A DNA stretch of 64,000 bases from Clarkia xantiana subsp. parviflora. Its lineage: Eukaryota > Streptophyta > Magnoliopsida > Myrtales > Onagraceae. Location: assembly GCA_036873135.1 (NCBI GenBank), contig JAPTYO010000015.1, positions 679,339 through 743,338 of the forward strand, given 5' to 3'. The first letter of the stretch is position 1, and each line of letters begins with the position of its first letter. Below, in pieces: positions 52,195 through 63,330 of the stretch. The notes beneath the pieces are model-generated. The model saw nothing but the letters and a program-made list of their open reading frames with translations, had not been told where the DNA came from and made no database searches. The translations under genes and the position numbers were made by a program.

Positions 52195-54898
52195 TCAAGC
52201 TTGGTCCTTGTCAGCAGCAGCAGAGGGGTCCACAGGATTGACTTCGGGAGGATTGACTTCGGGAGGATTGGCTGTCGGGGCGTCCGCACTTGGAAGCTCA
52301 GAGGCGTCTTCGACAATTATGGGGGGACTCCCCCCATCACTCTCCTCGGAAAGAGCAAAGTACTTCTTCGCAAAAGGAGCAAGGGAAGGAGACTTGTCGA
52401 AGTTGATGGCGTCCCCGTACTCCAGGTGGAGCTCCTCAACGGCGTTGAAGAGAGTGTTCTCCACCTCCGCGCCAAAGAACTTCAGGGCATCAGCTTGGAA
52501 ACCCTCCGACCTCCGATAGTCCTCCCGACCCTTGGCCTCCGCTTCGGCCAGCTGTGCCGGGAACCCCGCGATCAGCTCCTCCAGAGCCTTTTTCTCGAGG
52601 ACCAGCTGGTCCTCAGCGGCCTTCTTCTCCTGGGTCAGCCGATCCACGAGAGCCCCCCGCTCTTGCCGCTCTCGCCTCAAGAGCCCCTCGAAGTCCGCGA
52701 TCTGCTGTAGAAGGCCCCGAATCTTCTCATTAAGGGCAGCCAGCTCTTTGGCCAGCTTCCCCCGCGAAGACTGGGAGGCCTTGAGATCCGCCTGAAGCTG
52801 CTCGCGGACTCCTCGGTCCCGCTCCCGGGCCTCATCATAGGCAATGACGTACCCGATGAGGCGGTTGTAATCCCCGAGCTCCTGCAAACAAAAGGAAAAA
52901 GCGTTAGAAGGACAAAAGACTCGATTTATTGATCAACATGGAAAAAGCGAAGTTTCACCTCGATACGGCGCACAGCCATATCCCTGACGTCCCGCTGCAT
53001 ATGCGTCCGATTAAGGTGGATCGGATGTCGCATAGAAGGCAGGATGGAACCCGCCAGAAGATGCAGGGCCAGCTCTTGGTCCTGTTCCCCTTGTGTGAGC
53101 GGGACTCCCTGGAGCGTCTGGATCGGAGCCCAGGGGGCATCGGCCCGCGAAGGGTTGAAGGGCCTATAGAAGTCCCCATCAAGAGCCAAGGGAGAGATGG
53201 GACGGAGAAGAGAAGGGCACATCTCCGTCTCGGCCCGGACGGGGGAGGGAGAAAAATCATGGATAGGAGAGAGCTCCCGTTGCTGCGGAGGAGACGAAGG
53301 AGGCGGCCCCTGAGGGGTTGGTTTCAAGGGGGATTGCCCCGCCTTCCGACGCTGTTGAGGGGGGTCAACCCCGCCGGTCTCCTCGGAGGAGTCCAGAGTC
53401 TCCACCTGGCGAAACTGTTCACCAGATGGTGCCTTCTCTCCAGCTGAGCAAGGCACCCCCGCTGAAGGCGGTGCATCTGTAGAAGCTGCAGCACCCGAGG
53501 AAGCTCCCGAGCGACCTGCACCTGGAGGATGAAGAGCTTCAGATAGGTAGTCAGGAAGTTCATCGGGATTCTTACACCAAATGATACGTCGGGAGACGTA
53601 TTGATCCTTCCCACGGTAGTGATAATAGCCCACCTTCAAAACTCGGGGAGTTTCGCCTCGAAGGATCTTTTTGACATCAGCAAATCGGCCCTCCTTGGTC
53701 GAGGAAATCAAGTCCGACGGAACCATCCTTTTATATGATTTAATAGCGAGTCGGAGTTGTTTACCTTCTTCAGCATTCTGAACCTCGAAGGGTTGGTCCA
53801 GATCCACCCGTGGCCGCTTGGGCTGCTCTGTTGAAGGAGACCCCGACCTGGCAGCAGCAGCCTTCTTGGCAGACTTCCTCTTCCGCGAGGGGCGGACAGC
53901 ATCGGTCTCCCCCTGCTTAAGGAAGAAATCGGTCAGCACAGACACCTTCTTGGCTGCAAACGATAAACGAAGAAAAAGTTAGAAATTTTACCCAAGGGAC
54001 CACGCTAGAAGGGCCGTCGAAGAGCTGCCCCCCAGAGACAATACTGAGGAGTCGGACCCCGGTATGCACCAGGTCCCGCTCCACCAGAGAGTTAGCATTA
54101 AGGGGAGTGTAAGACTCCCCCCAACGATAAAGCTGGATCAATTGAAGAGTCTCGAAGTCCTCATCAGCATAGGAGTGGAAAGCAGGCGGAGGGTCTGCTG
54201 CCACCTCCCACCGAGGCCAAGGGATAGAAGAATGTTGGATGAAGAAGTAGCTCCTCTTCCAGCTACTGTTGTCAGACCCTGTATCGATCAAGAGTCCCCG
54301 ACCCTTGACCACCTTCCAGGTGTCACTGGTCCAACCGTGTCGGGCAAGCTGCTGCTTACTCCACTTGGGCATCCGAGGGTAGAAGGAGCAAACTCCCGCC
54401 TCGTTGCATTTCAGCCCATAGAAGTTCCTGAAGAGTTGGAGGCTGTAGACCCACTTCTGTCGGAGACAGAGGACTTGAAAGGCGTTCCAGATGCGGATGG
54501 CATGAGGAGAGAAGGTAGTGGGGTGTGTTTGGTAATGTTGGCACAGCTCGACCATGTTACCACAGAAGGGGAACCTGATCCCCGCTGATATTTGTCCCGT
54601 AGAGACAAATACCTCCCCTTTCTGGGGACGAGTAACCTCAGGATCACTCGAGGGACGATGTCGAGCATACGGGAAGCGAGGTTCCCAGGTGATGGTGATG
54701 CAACCCTCTCGGAGAGCTGCATCATAAGCAGTGGTGGAAATTTCATTTGGAGCATAGTCAAATTTAAAGGGTTTTCTCCCCTCGGAGCTGGAGTCGCTGT
54801 CTGAAAAGCAACCAGGGCAAGAAAATACAGTGGGATTCTGGAAGAAATTAAAAAGGAAAAGACGAACAAGGAACGGAGAGTGTTTCCTTACCAGACAT
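52195..54898 (-). CDS. Copy E antisense gene (aORF), four exons, open
   Basis: Predicted exons: 54898-54892 (ATGTCTG), 54800-53992, 53948-52959 and 52881-52195, about 830 aa. Donors are GTAAGG, GTAAAA and GTGAAA; acceptors TTTTCAG, GCAGCCAAG and TTTGCAG; the phases match element C exactly. Exon 2 carries the conserved FSPHAIRIWNAFQVLCLRQK region and WPRWEVAAD, with a six-residue insertion near its end relative to C. Exon 3 has the basic KRKSAKK, a Pro/Ser-rich middle and LALHLLAGSILPS. Exon 4 is a coiled coil ending ADKDQA. All exons are free of stops although pol of this copy is dead. Resemblance to the putative gypsy-type transposon protein family (Pfam Transposase_28) is recalled, not searched. 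Function unknown. Confidence 0.75.
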
Positions 54899-55061
54899 GG
54901 TGGAGTAGAGGTTGAAAGAGATGAATGAAGTATCGCCGGAAAGGTGGTCGGAGAAGATTCCAAGGATCTTCGAAAGCACAGAGCTGGGAATTGCAGAGGA
55001 ATCGCAGAGAGCTTTTGAGAATTCGAAGACGGTAAAAGTTAAATTGTGACTGTGGCTAGGG

Positions 55062-55068
55062 TTTTATA
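55062..55068 (-). promoter_or_regulatory. TATA box of copy E antisense gene
   Basis: CTTCGACTATAAAACCCTAG on the minus strand, about 165 bp before the aORF ATG; same spacing as in C. Confidence 0.6.
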
Positions 55069-55456
55069 GTCGAAGAAGACAGTTGAAAGGACACTTCGAT
55101 CCGAGTCGTCAAATTCGAAAGGTCTTAATCTGGACCGTCGAGATGAAACGTGCAGAAGGACAACGGGCGTAATGATGAAACGGCCTGAAAAGCACTTTTC
55201 AGAAAAGGACAGGCGCGAAAAATCAGGCACGTGGGTCGAAAACGTCACTCCATCATCTGCTGCATTTAATGCACTAGAAAACCGAAGAGACCCTTGGGAT
55301 ATAGCAGTTATCCATAAAACCCTGAGGAAACGTGGAGGAGAAGACTGATAACTTTAAATAACTGAACCAAGGAGTAGATCCCCGACTCTAGTATTGGAAA
55401 AAATCGGGAGTTGGAAGACACGACGAACTAAAAGTCCCTCATGTCTTGGGGGCAAA

Positions 55457-56129
55457 TGATGGGTCCGATTATAGCCGTCAGGCCCTTTAACGGCGAGGAA
55501 ACGGTAAACAGGCCCACCAGGCCCAGAGTAAGGGTCAAGATGACCTAGGAGAAGGGTCCCGATGAAGGGAGTCCCGACGAAGCAGGGTCCCGACAGAGTC
55601 GGTCCCGACAGTGGAGCTAGAAGCTCCCGATGAGAAGCCTTTAAGTAGGCCCCGATGATGAATCCCTGAGAATGATTGGCCCTGTCACGATGACGAGGGG
55701 CCCCGAGCGGTGACACAACAAGATAACTCTGGAGTCCCCGACGGGAGTCGGGACTCGTTACCAGAGGATAAAGCCAAGATATGCGGGGCGTGGCCGAAAT
55801 ATACGGAACGTGGTTAAGATACACGGATCGTGGCCGAGATACGCGGGGCATGGCTAAGATACGCGAGATCGTGTACGAGATAAGCGGGATACGGGCTAAC
55901 CACCCCTAACAGTTCGCCAGGTACCTGAGGCACCACTTTGCCTATAAAAGGGCAGGAGGTCACCTCAGATCACTTACGTTGAGTTCGATATACTTTTGAG
56001 ATTGTTGCTTGCCAGTCATACGAGAGACTCATTTAAGCATCGGAGAGGGATTCTGGGTCACCGCCCGGTCTATCCCCTCTTGCAGGATTGCCGTCAAGAT
56101 CCGTACCGGAGTTCCACCGTTATCCAACA
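55457..56129 (+). repeat. 3' LTR of D/E
   Basis: 673 bp from TGATGGGTCC to ATCCAACA, preceded by the PPT CATGTCTTGGGGGCAAA; TATAAAAG at 55943-55950. It is the only complete LTR of the D/E block and is clearly related to the element C LTR. Confidence 0.92.
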
Positions 56130-56229
56130 TATCCGAAAATATCATCTCAGTTAGAAAACTGTACCTATCCGAGCCGAGCCGAGCCGACCCTTTTGATTCC
56201 TCCAAAAGCCGGCTAGGCAAATGAGATCA
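56130..56229 (+). repeat. Right copy of duplicated host flank
   Basis: 100 bp matching 42261-42355; starts TATCC directly after the LTR, consistent with TATCC being the original target duplication. Confidence 0.9.
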
Positions 56230-56289
56230 GCCGATAGCACGCTACTCGATAGCTCGCTCCAACAGCTTAGCCAGCCAGACAGACAAGCT

Positions 56290-57430
56290 TTACCTACTAA
56301 TATCATCATATTCTGGCAGCAGCAATGAACAACAATCATCCAAGTCATTTAGCAAACCGGGATCATATTTGTGCGGGATCATACCAGAAGAACTCACTAG
56401 AATCTCCTCTTCCTCATCATCTTTGTCCCACAACTGACCATAATCTTCTTCTGTTCCCACACCCGCAACAAAATCAAACTTCAGGTTTGGATGTCCAACA
56501 AAAGAAACAACACTCGGCCTTGGTGGAGAACCAAGCTCAAGGTCGTACATTGGGTGATCCCCACTGTTGAACACCCACAAGTTGGTTTTTCTGGATTTTG
56601 ACTTTGAATCAGAAAGCAGCTTATGTTTCCCAACAACCTGTGCCTGCTTCTTCTGTGTGTTCCTACACTTTCCATCCTTCACTGGGAAAGCCGAGGACGC
56701 CCAGCCAAGGCTTCCTTCACAGCAAACATGTCTTGACGATTTCAAGTTACCCTCTCCCGAGTCCTTGGCATCTGGGAGATTATCTGAGACTGGTATTGAT
56801 AGCTTCATTCATATCCGTGGGTAAAGGGACCAAATCATAATTATCTTTCTGTAACTGCAATGTCAGCTCCAATTGATCCATCCTCCACAACCGAAGATTC
56901 CTCTTCTCTATTGGAAGTGGACACATCCTTTCGGTTGTCAGTGGCATCATGTAGTGCAGCTGCCAAAAATTTCTTCGTCTGAACTAATTTGGTAAGCTTT
57001 CCAGCAGCATCCAGTGCTGACTTCTGTGAGGTCTGCCCAACGCGAGAACTGATGACGATGAGTTCTTCTGGGAAGCAGGCGGAGTCAACTTCCACACTGT
57101 AGAGAGCAAAGCAGTGAAATGCTTCTGAAGAAGTATCTGGTAAATCCGAAGCAGCATCACAAAACCGGTACCACCATTGCAGTTGAACCTCTCAGAGCAA
57201 TGGACGGGATGGCGATATCTTCCACGATAATAACCGCCAGCAGTCATCCCAAAAAGTACATCACTGACCAGTCCCCAGTTTGGGCCATACTCATCTACAT
57301 AATATTGCATCCTCTTGTGCCGACCAAAGGTCAGATGATGGAACACGGTCCTTCGCCCACACATCTCCCTTCCTAAACTTCTCTACTTTTATCAGTACCA
57401 CCCGCTTGGTAGGGTGATGGAAACTCTCCC
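56290..57430 (-). pseudogene. PIE1: PIE1-like (SWR1 complex ATPase) C-terminal fragment
   Basis: The minus-strand translation in several frames gives a SANT/Myb-like segment (YGPNWGLVSDVLFGMTAGG, then YRGRYRHPVHCSERF, 57364-57170), then LLQKHFTALLSTVWK, KFLAAALHDA, QKDNYDLVPLPTD near 56830 and an acidic C-terminus ending at 56290 (LGWASSAFPVKD, DLDDCCSLL). By recall these are hallmarks of the C-terminal region of plant PIE1, the ATPase that deposits histone H2A.Z. Frameshifts near 57330, 57100 and 56820 and missing residues after SERF show decay, although some joins could be introns. The 5' side is cut by the element F LTR at 57431, and the D/E block sits in its 3' flank. No SNF2 helicase domain is in the window. 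Confidence 0.72.
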
Positions 57431-58500
57431 TGATGGATATACGCTCAATTTGAACCCGTTGACTTCCGAACCGTTACATTTTTATCGTCCCATTTATGAT
57501 TGTAAATCGAAACTTCAACCCGAACCCTTCGCGAAAACACCAACGGCTCGGACGAGGCCGAAGCGCCCGTCCGGCCGAGTCAGACTCGCCTAGGTGAGGT
57601 TGGGTGGCCACACCCGACCTCCCCTAGGGGAGATCGGGTCAGCCAACCCGATCTCTCCTAGGAGAGATCGGGTCGGCCAACCCGATCTCCCCTAGGGGGG
57701 ATGGGGTTGGCCAACCCCATCCTCCCTAGGAGGGGTTGGGTGCCCTCACCCAACCCCTACCCTTGGGGGGTCGGATTTCTCCTCCCCCCAAGGGCCCCGG
57801 CACCATTTTCGGACTCCCACCCTCGATTCACTCCGCCTACCTTCTCCGTATCCTAAGGTCTTAATTATGCGCTTAAAGGTTAATTAATTGTGTTTAAAGG
57901 TTAACGATGTCATTAAGCCACCTTAATGACACCGTTGCCTATAAATACCCCACCTTCACAACTCATTTGGACATCTTGGCAAGTTGCACAATTTTGTTCT
58001 GACATCTCTCTAGCTTTATCTCTCTAAAATCATACTGACTTAGGCATCGGAGAGGGTTCATCAGGCACCACCCCCCCTCTGTGCCTGGTATTGCCCCTCT
58101 TGCAGGGTAGCAAGGAGAAGAGAGCCAAGGAAGCAGAAGAGCATAGAGCAGTAAGACAAGCCCCAGGGGTAAGAAGTACAAGCCTCAGGAGGTCAGAAGG
58201 AGAGAAGGAAAGGAGGTCAGAAGGAGAGAAGGAAAGGAGGTCAGAAGGAGAGAAGGAAAGGAGGTCAGAAGGAGAGAAGGAAAGGAGGTCAGAAGGAGAG
58301 AAGGAAAGGAGGTCAGAAGGAGAGAAGGAAAGGAGGTCAGAAGGAGAGAAGAGAAGGACATATATCAAAACGACTACCCCAAGGGAGCAGAAGGGCATGT
58401 ATCAGAATGACTAGTCCTAGGAACAGTGAACCCGACATTTCATTAGTGGGAGATAAATTCTAGATTGACGACCCGTTGACCTAGACTTTATAACCTAACA
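57431..58500 (+). repeat. 5' LTR of element F
   Basis: About 1070 bp; starts TGATGGATATACGCTC and ends TAACCTAACA. TATAAATA at 57940-57947 and the CCTAGG-centred palindromes (about 57590-57740) match element A. It is about 230 bp longer than the A LTR, largely because of a 24-bp tandem expansion. Confidence 0.9.
58190..58352 (+). repeat. 24-bp tandem repeat in element F LTR
   Basis: About seven copies of AGGTCAGAAGGAGAGAAGGA plus AAGG. Because 24 is a multiple of three the frame stays open (RSEGEKER octapeptides), but there is no sign of a real gene. Confidence 0.92.
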
Positions 58501-58502
58501 CT

Positions 58503-58518
58503 TGGCGCCGTCTGTGGG
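58503..58518 (+). other. Primer binding site of element F
   Basis: TGGCGCCGTCTGTGGG two bases after the LTR, identical to element A. Confidence 0.85.
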
Positions 58519-58551
58519 CTTCGAACAGAAAGCCTGGCAATAACAAGAGCG

Positions 58552-59258
58552 ATGACGAACAACTTAGTATCTAGGCATCACCGCCCACCTGGGGGCAATA
58601 GGCGAGGGAGACATCCTATACCTCCAGCAAGGCAGCCTAACCCAGAGAAACAGCCTGCACACCAGAGCCTCAGGTAGCCCCACAGGCACCCCAGCCTAAC
58701 AAGCAGGGAGGAGGCTTCCACAGCTCTAACTCCATTGACTAGGAAGCCACAGGGACAGGGGGGCAACAAGGAGTGCCATCCCAATACACGGCACCTCCAC
58801 AGGGGTACTACTATGAGGCACAACCTCAAGGGTATCCATGTGGAATAATGACTCAAAGGAACGACAATCGTGCCCACACAACCAACATAAGGCCCGCATA
58901 CTCGCAAGGAGCACAGACAGTGACTCCGAGGTTGATGAACGCATTGGATGAGCTGCTAGCCCATATAGAGACTCTGAGGAACAGGCAGAGAAGGAAACAC
59001 CAACATGAAGAAGAAGAAGTTCATGAGGAAGAACAAGACCCAGAAGAAGAACACCACTCGCACCCTCGAACAAGGCAGCGAGAAGAACAAATGAGAGATA
59101 ACCAAGGGCCACTCCCAGAGGGAAGGCAGCAATTTGTGCCTCCTAGGCAACAACAGGACGCCAGGGCCTACACCCCACTGGGAGCAGACAGACAGCCAAG
59201 ACCTCAAAGGAGGCAAGAATTCCACCAAGTACCCCAACAGGGACATACACCGCACTAA
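58552..59258 (+). pseudogene. Element F gag-like region, frameshifted
   Basis: A short frame starts at the ATG at 58552 (TNNLVSRHHRPPGGNRRGR), breaks, and resumes at 58773-59258. That part is Gln/Pro/Arg-rich, with a coiled-coil-like segment LMNALDELLAHIETLRNRQ and a Glu/His-rich stretch. By position after the PBS it is the gag N-terminus that element A lacks. No capsid or zinc knuckle motif is visible. Confidence 0.5.
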
Positions 59259-62200
59259 GGGAAGACATACATGACAGACCAACAAGGATATAGGAGTTCC
59301 AACATCAACCATGGCAATGTACACATACAGTCCGTATCACCACAGACATGCCTAAGGGACATACCAAGGAAAGCTCAAAGGGAGGGACATAGTCCCAACA
59401 ACACAATAAAGCAACCACCTACCCATGATACAGCACGACAGGTCCAAACTCCTTGTGCATGACAACCCTTGGCACACGTCCTCCTAGGACAGAGGAGGAG
59501 TTGAAAAGACAAGGATTTGAAAAGGGAACCAATAGAGTACCACACCACGTCAGCACATAGCTACTACAATGGGAAGTCTCATGGAGAGACATAGTAGAGT
59601 GAGACCGCACATAGCATACATGAAGGATACACCTCCACCTAGTCTGCCTTGCAAGGATGCGACCTCATATTCCTCAAGTGGAAGGAATACACACAGACTA
59701 ATGGAGGAAGACAGTTACATTACCAAGGAAGCAGGGGATTTCAACACCCCACACCCATATCCTTCCCATATCCTCTTATTTAATTTAACTGCATAACAAG
59801 TCAACTCCCTAAAAGGAGTAGATTATGATACTTAACATCAACATGTTTTCCAAGAATGACCATACCGGACGCCTTCGGGCTCCGTGATATATATATACAC
59901 AGGTGGACCACTAGAAGAATCAGTAAAAGGCCGTCGACAATCAAGAGATGCACAAGCAACAGATTCCTCAATCCCAAAGAACACCTATAAGGTCAAGTTT
60001 CTGGGAAAGATCACAAGATGGAAAGCTCACTTACAAAAATAAGTTGAGCACTCCCAACATCCTATAGAGGAACTACCATGAAGGATTACCCCTACTACAA
60101 CCGTCCACTAAGCATCCTAGGGCCAAGCCCGTCAAAGGATCCCATATGGCATTGGTATGCAAGGGGGGCACCAGTCACAACATGCCCTCCCCACAAACGC
60201 CCATTAGCACAAGAGGGGGTAGCCGCGAACACATCCCTCAAAAAATGGAGGAAACCATATCACATGGGTAACACCCACCATCAAAGGCAAACACCTCCAG
60301 CGGATCTTTATGATTTCACAAAATAGCCAGGAGACACAACTACACTTAGAAAGCTCATCCAAGGTAATGGAATACACTTCCATCAAAAACCCTCAAGGAC
60401 ACCAAGCCTAGCAAAGGAAGAACGGTGACACCATCATCAAGCTTTTAAAAAGGGATATGGAAAACATAGTATTTCCACACAATGATATATTAGTCATAAG
60501 AGAGGGAATCACCAACTTTGACATGAAGAGAACCATAGTACATGAAGGGAGTCCGTCAGACATCTCCCATGACCAACCATTGATGATACTAGAGAAGAGT
60601 TAGGCATACCTAATATCAAGGGACCCCCTACTAGTAAAGGTAGTCAGAACATCAACACACCCATTAGGGACACGGCACTGCAAATGAACCAGGAAAAGGA
60701 TGGAACACATATCCTTACAAGTATCCTTACAAGTATCCCTGCATTTATCCTTGCAAAAATAAACTCCGTAGATAAAGAAGTTATCTAATAGATGACTATA
60801 TCTCTGTTCTCAAACTATGATCCTAACCCGGAGATCCTTGGACTCCGTACTATATATGTAATGAATAACATGTTCATCAGAGATAGGTACACGAAGATTC
60901 AAGACAGCGCCATAAAGATTAGGCGCATACCTCTACCAAGTACGACACATTGGAGTGTTCACAAACACTCCTTCGCCATCTCACAAGAAAGGAAGGCAAC
61001 CAAGGATACAAGTCCTAATAGAATAAACATCGGTAGAAAATCCTGTCATTGAAGTCATGCACCAAGAGAGAAACTCTAAAGATGCAAGTTTAGCAAAAGA
61101 GATAGTGCAAGAACTAGAGTGTGAAAAAGGAGATACATCTCCTACCAAGAGCCTTAGGGCAGGATAATAGTTCTACAAGATCAACCAAAGAAGAGCTCTA
61201 AAGCTTGGGGAGTAAGGTTTCAAGATCGACCCTCACACTAGACGCACATCCCGATCAACCACCTTGTCTGCAAATGATAAGACATTTGACTCTGGCATCC
61301 CATCAAGAGGAGAACCCCGATAAAAGGGGCACTAGAAAAATATCCCGCCTTTAAAGCCATACGCCGAATACATGACGAATGAAGGTTATGATAAAACAAA
61401 AAAGGAGGGACTTGTCAGCTCAACACACCTCAAACACGTATACGTACGCAACACAAATGCAGCCTCTAATGAAGCTATCCAGCAAGGAATAGCCAATACG
61501 GGGACAAAACCATAGAAAATCATGGAGCATCACTTGCAAACCTAAAGAAAAACATCATTTTTAGGTTCAAGTCCTAATTCAAAGGAAATCTATAACCAAG
61601 ATTCAAGGTGGGAGGAGCATGACCAATGTGACACTCCCCAAAGGCATTGAAGAATACTCCAATGTGAAGGAAAAGGCAAGGCACTCTAAGTACCACAACA
61701 CTCCAAGAAGATACAGCCCGGTCAGACCCTCACACCCCCATGCACGAGCAAAGAGCATGGATCAGATTGAATAGTCTGAAACACGCCTACGAGATTAACA
61801 ACTCAAGACACCATTCTATGAGAGAGCTCTTCAACCTACACAAGGAAAGGGGGGAAAAATTCACAAGCACCCCTAGGATACAGACACTGCCACATCCTAG
61901 TTATCAAGAGAATGAAATCCACCCCCACCCACCCAAAGCAAAAGCTCTTCCACCCAACCTCCAAAGACACATCCGACAAAGGCATCATTCAAAACATGCC
62001 TATGACTGAAACAAGCAAGCATGAGAAAGAGTAAATCCTACAAGGGACACTCATCGCATTCAAAGAAGCAGACAAGGGAGCCCCGAGCATAAGGGGTACC
62101 CAACCAAAAAAATGAACGAGGGGCCTTCAACGGCCAAATATGAAAGGCGGTGTGACCACCAAGCAACTTGGGGGGCACCAAACGAATAAGTGCTTGGTAG

Positions 62201-62479
62201 TCCACCTAAGTGTAAAAGAAGAGATTAGAGGCAGAAGATCACAAGAACATGCAATACCACTTCTCCTAGAAGAGGTCACATAAGAGGAAAACATCATCAA
62301 CTCCCTATACGAACTCGTCCTAAGTTGGCAACACACAAACATCGCCCTCGAGAGGTGATCTCTCATATTGAAGAAAAAGCGTGGTAACAGGCAATATCGT
62401 AGAAGGAGAAGTCAAGTAAAGACTCGAAAAGCATACCAAAAATGCACCATACATGAGAAGGGACATAAGATAAGGTAAT
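59259..62479 (+). pseudogene. Element F decayed gag-pol region
   Basis: About 3.2 kb with frequent stops. At 60445-60605 one frame reads RDMENIVFPHNDILVI then NFDMKRTIVHEGSPSDIS, matching the stretch around the protease active site of element A (RDMEHVLPDNKDALVI, ILVDSGSSPNII). The catalytic Asp is replaced by His and a stop follows. A weak ILGLRTI at about 60830 may correspond to ILGTTTI after it. No YVDD, TNGQVES or HHCC pattern was found. The open frame at 61740-62009 is not assignable. Confidence 0.55.
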
Positions 62480-63330
62480 ATTATGAGCCCTCCGGGAGCC
62501 AATCCCGCGAACACATTCGACGCCCCCAAGAGCGTATCTTGAGAGTAGTTCTAAAACTACGAACCCTGTGCCCTCCGAGAGCCTATCCCGCGAACAGATT
62601 CGACGCCCCCAAGAGCGTATCTTGAGAGTAGTTTTTATACTACGATCTTCGACGCCCCCAAGAGCGTATCTTGAGAGTAGTGTTCATACTACAACCTTCG
62701 ACGCCCCCAAGAGCGTATCTTGAGAGTAGTTTATACACTACGACCTTCGACGCACCAAGAGCGTATCTTGAGAGTGGTTTCCAAAAACTACGAATTTCGA
62801 CGCCCCCAAGAGCGTATCTTGAGAGTAGTGTTCATACTACGACCTTCTACGCCCCCAAGAGCGTATCTTGAGAGTAGTTTATACACTACGACCTTCGACG
62901 CACCAAGAGCGTATCTTGAGAGTGGTTTCCAAAAACTACGAATTTCGACGCCCCCAGGAGCGTATCTTGAGGTAGATTTGCAACCTACCAGATTCGACGC
63001 CCCCAAGAGCGTATCTTGAGGTAGAAAAAACACTACCAGTTCGACGCCCCCAAGAGCGTATCTTGAGGTAGATTTCAAACTACCAGTTCGACGCCCACCA
63101 GGAGCGTATCTTTGGTCTAACCTGAGCCCTCCGGGAGCCTATCCTGTGAAACGTTAAGTGCCGTCCGAGAGCCTGTCTCGTGAACAGATTTTGACACCCG
63201 TCAAGAACGTATCGGTGGACTAACCTGTGCCCTCCGGGAGCCTATCCTGTGAAACGTTAAGTGCCGTCCGAGAGCCTGTCTCGTGAACAGATTTCGACGC
63301 CCACCAAGAGCGTATCTTTGGTCTAACAGT
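62480..63330 (+). repeat. Two-type tandem array of element F
   Basis: The same repeat types as element A 6484-7625: CCCCCAAGAGCGTATCTTGA units with AGAGTAGT...ACTACGA arms, then GGGAGCCTATCCTG/GAGAGCCTGTCTCG units of about 103 bp (only two copies here against six in A). Additional CCCTCCGGGAGCC pieces also occur before the first unit. Confidence 0.85.

Larger units (their letters stand above)
42351..56129 (+). mobile_element. D/E: tandem, twice 5'-deleted C-family retrotransposon
   Basis: The block reads pol(D) - array - deleted aORF - truncated LTR, then pol(E) - array - full aORF - complete LTR. Only the last LTR (55457-56129) is complete. Copy D enters pol at the start of RT through a GATCA microhomology with host DNA (42351-42355). 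Copy E enters pol slightly further upstream, directly after the LTR breaks off at about 47933. The two pol copies are close to each other and to element C. A tandem LTR-internal-LTR-internal-LTR array followed by two independent deletions is the simplest reading; neither copy has a PBS or gag. Confidence 0.9.

Noticed and set aside
58091..58414. 107-aa RSEGEKER repeat protein
   Set aside because: It lies inside an LTR and is opened by a 24-bp tandem repeat.
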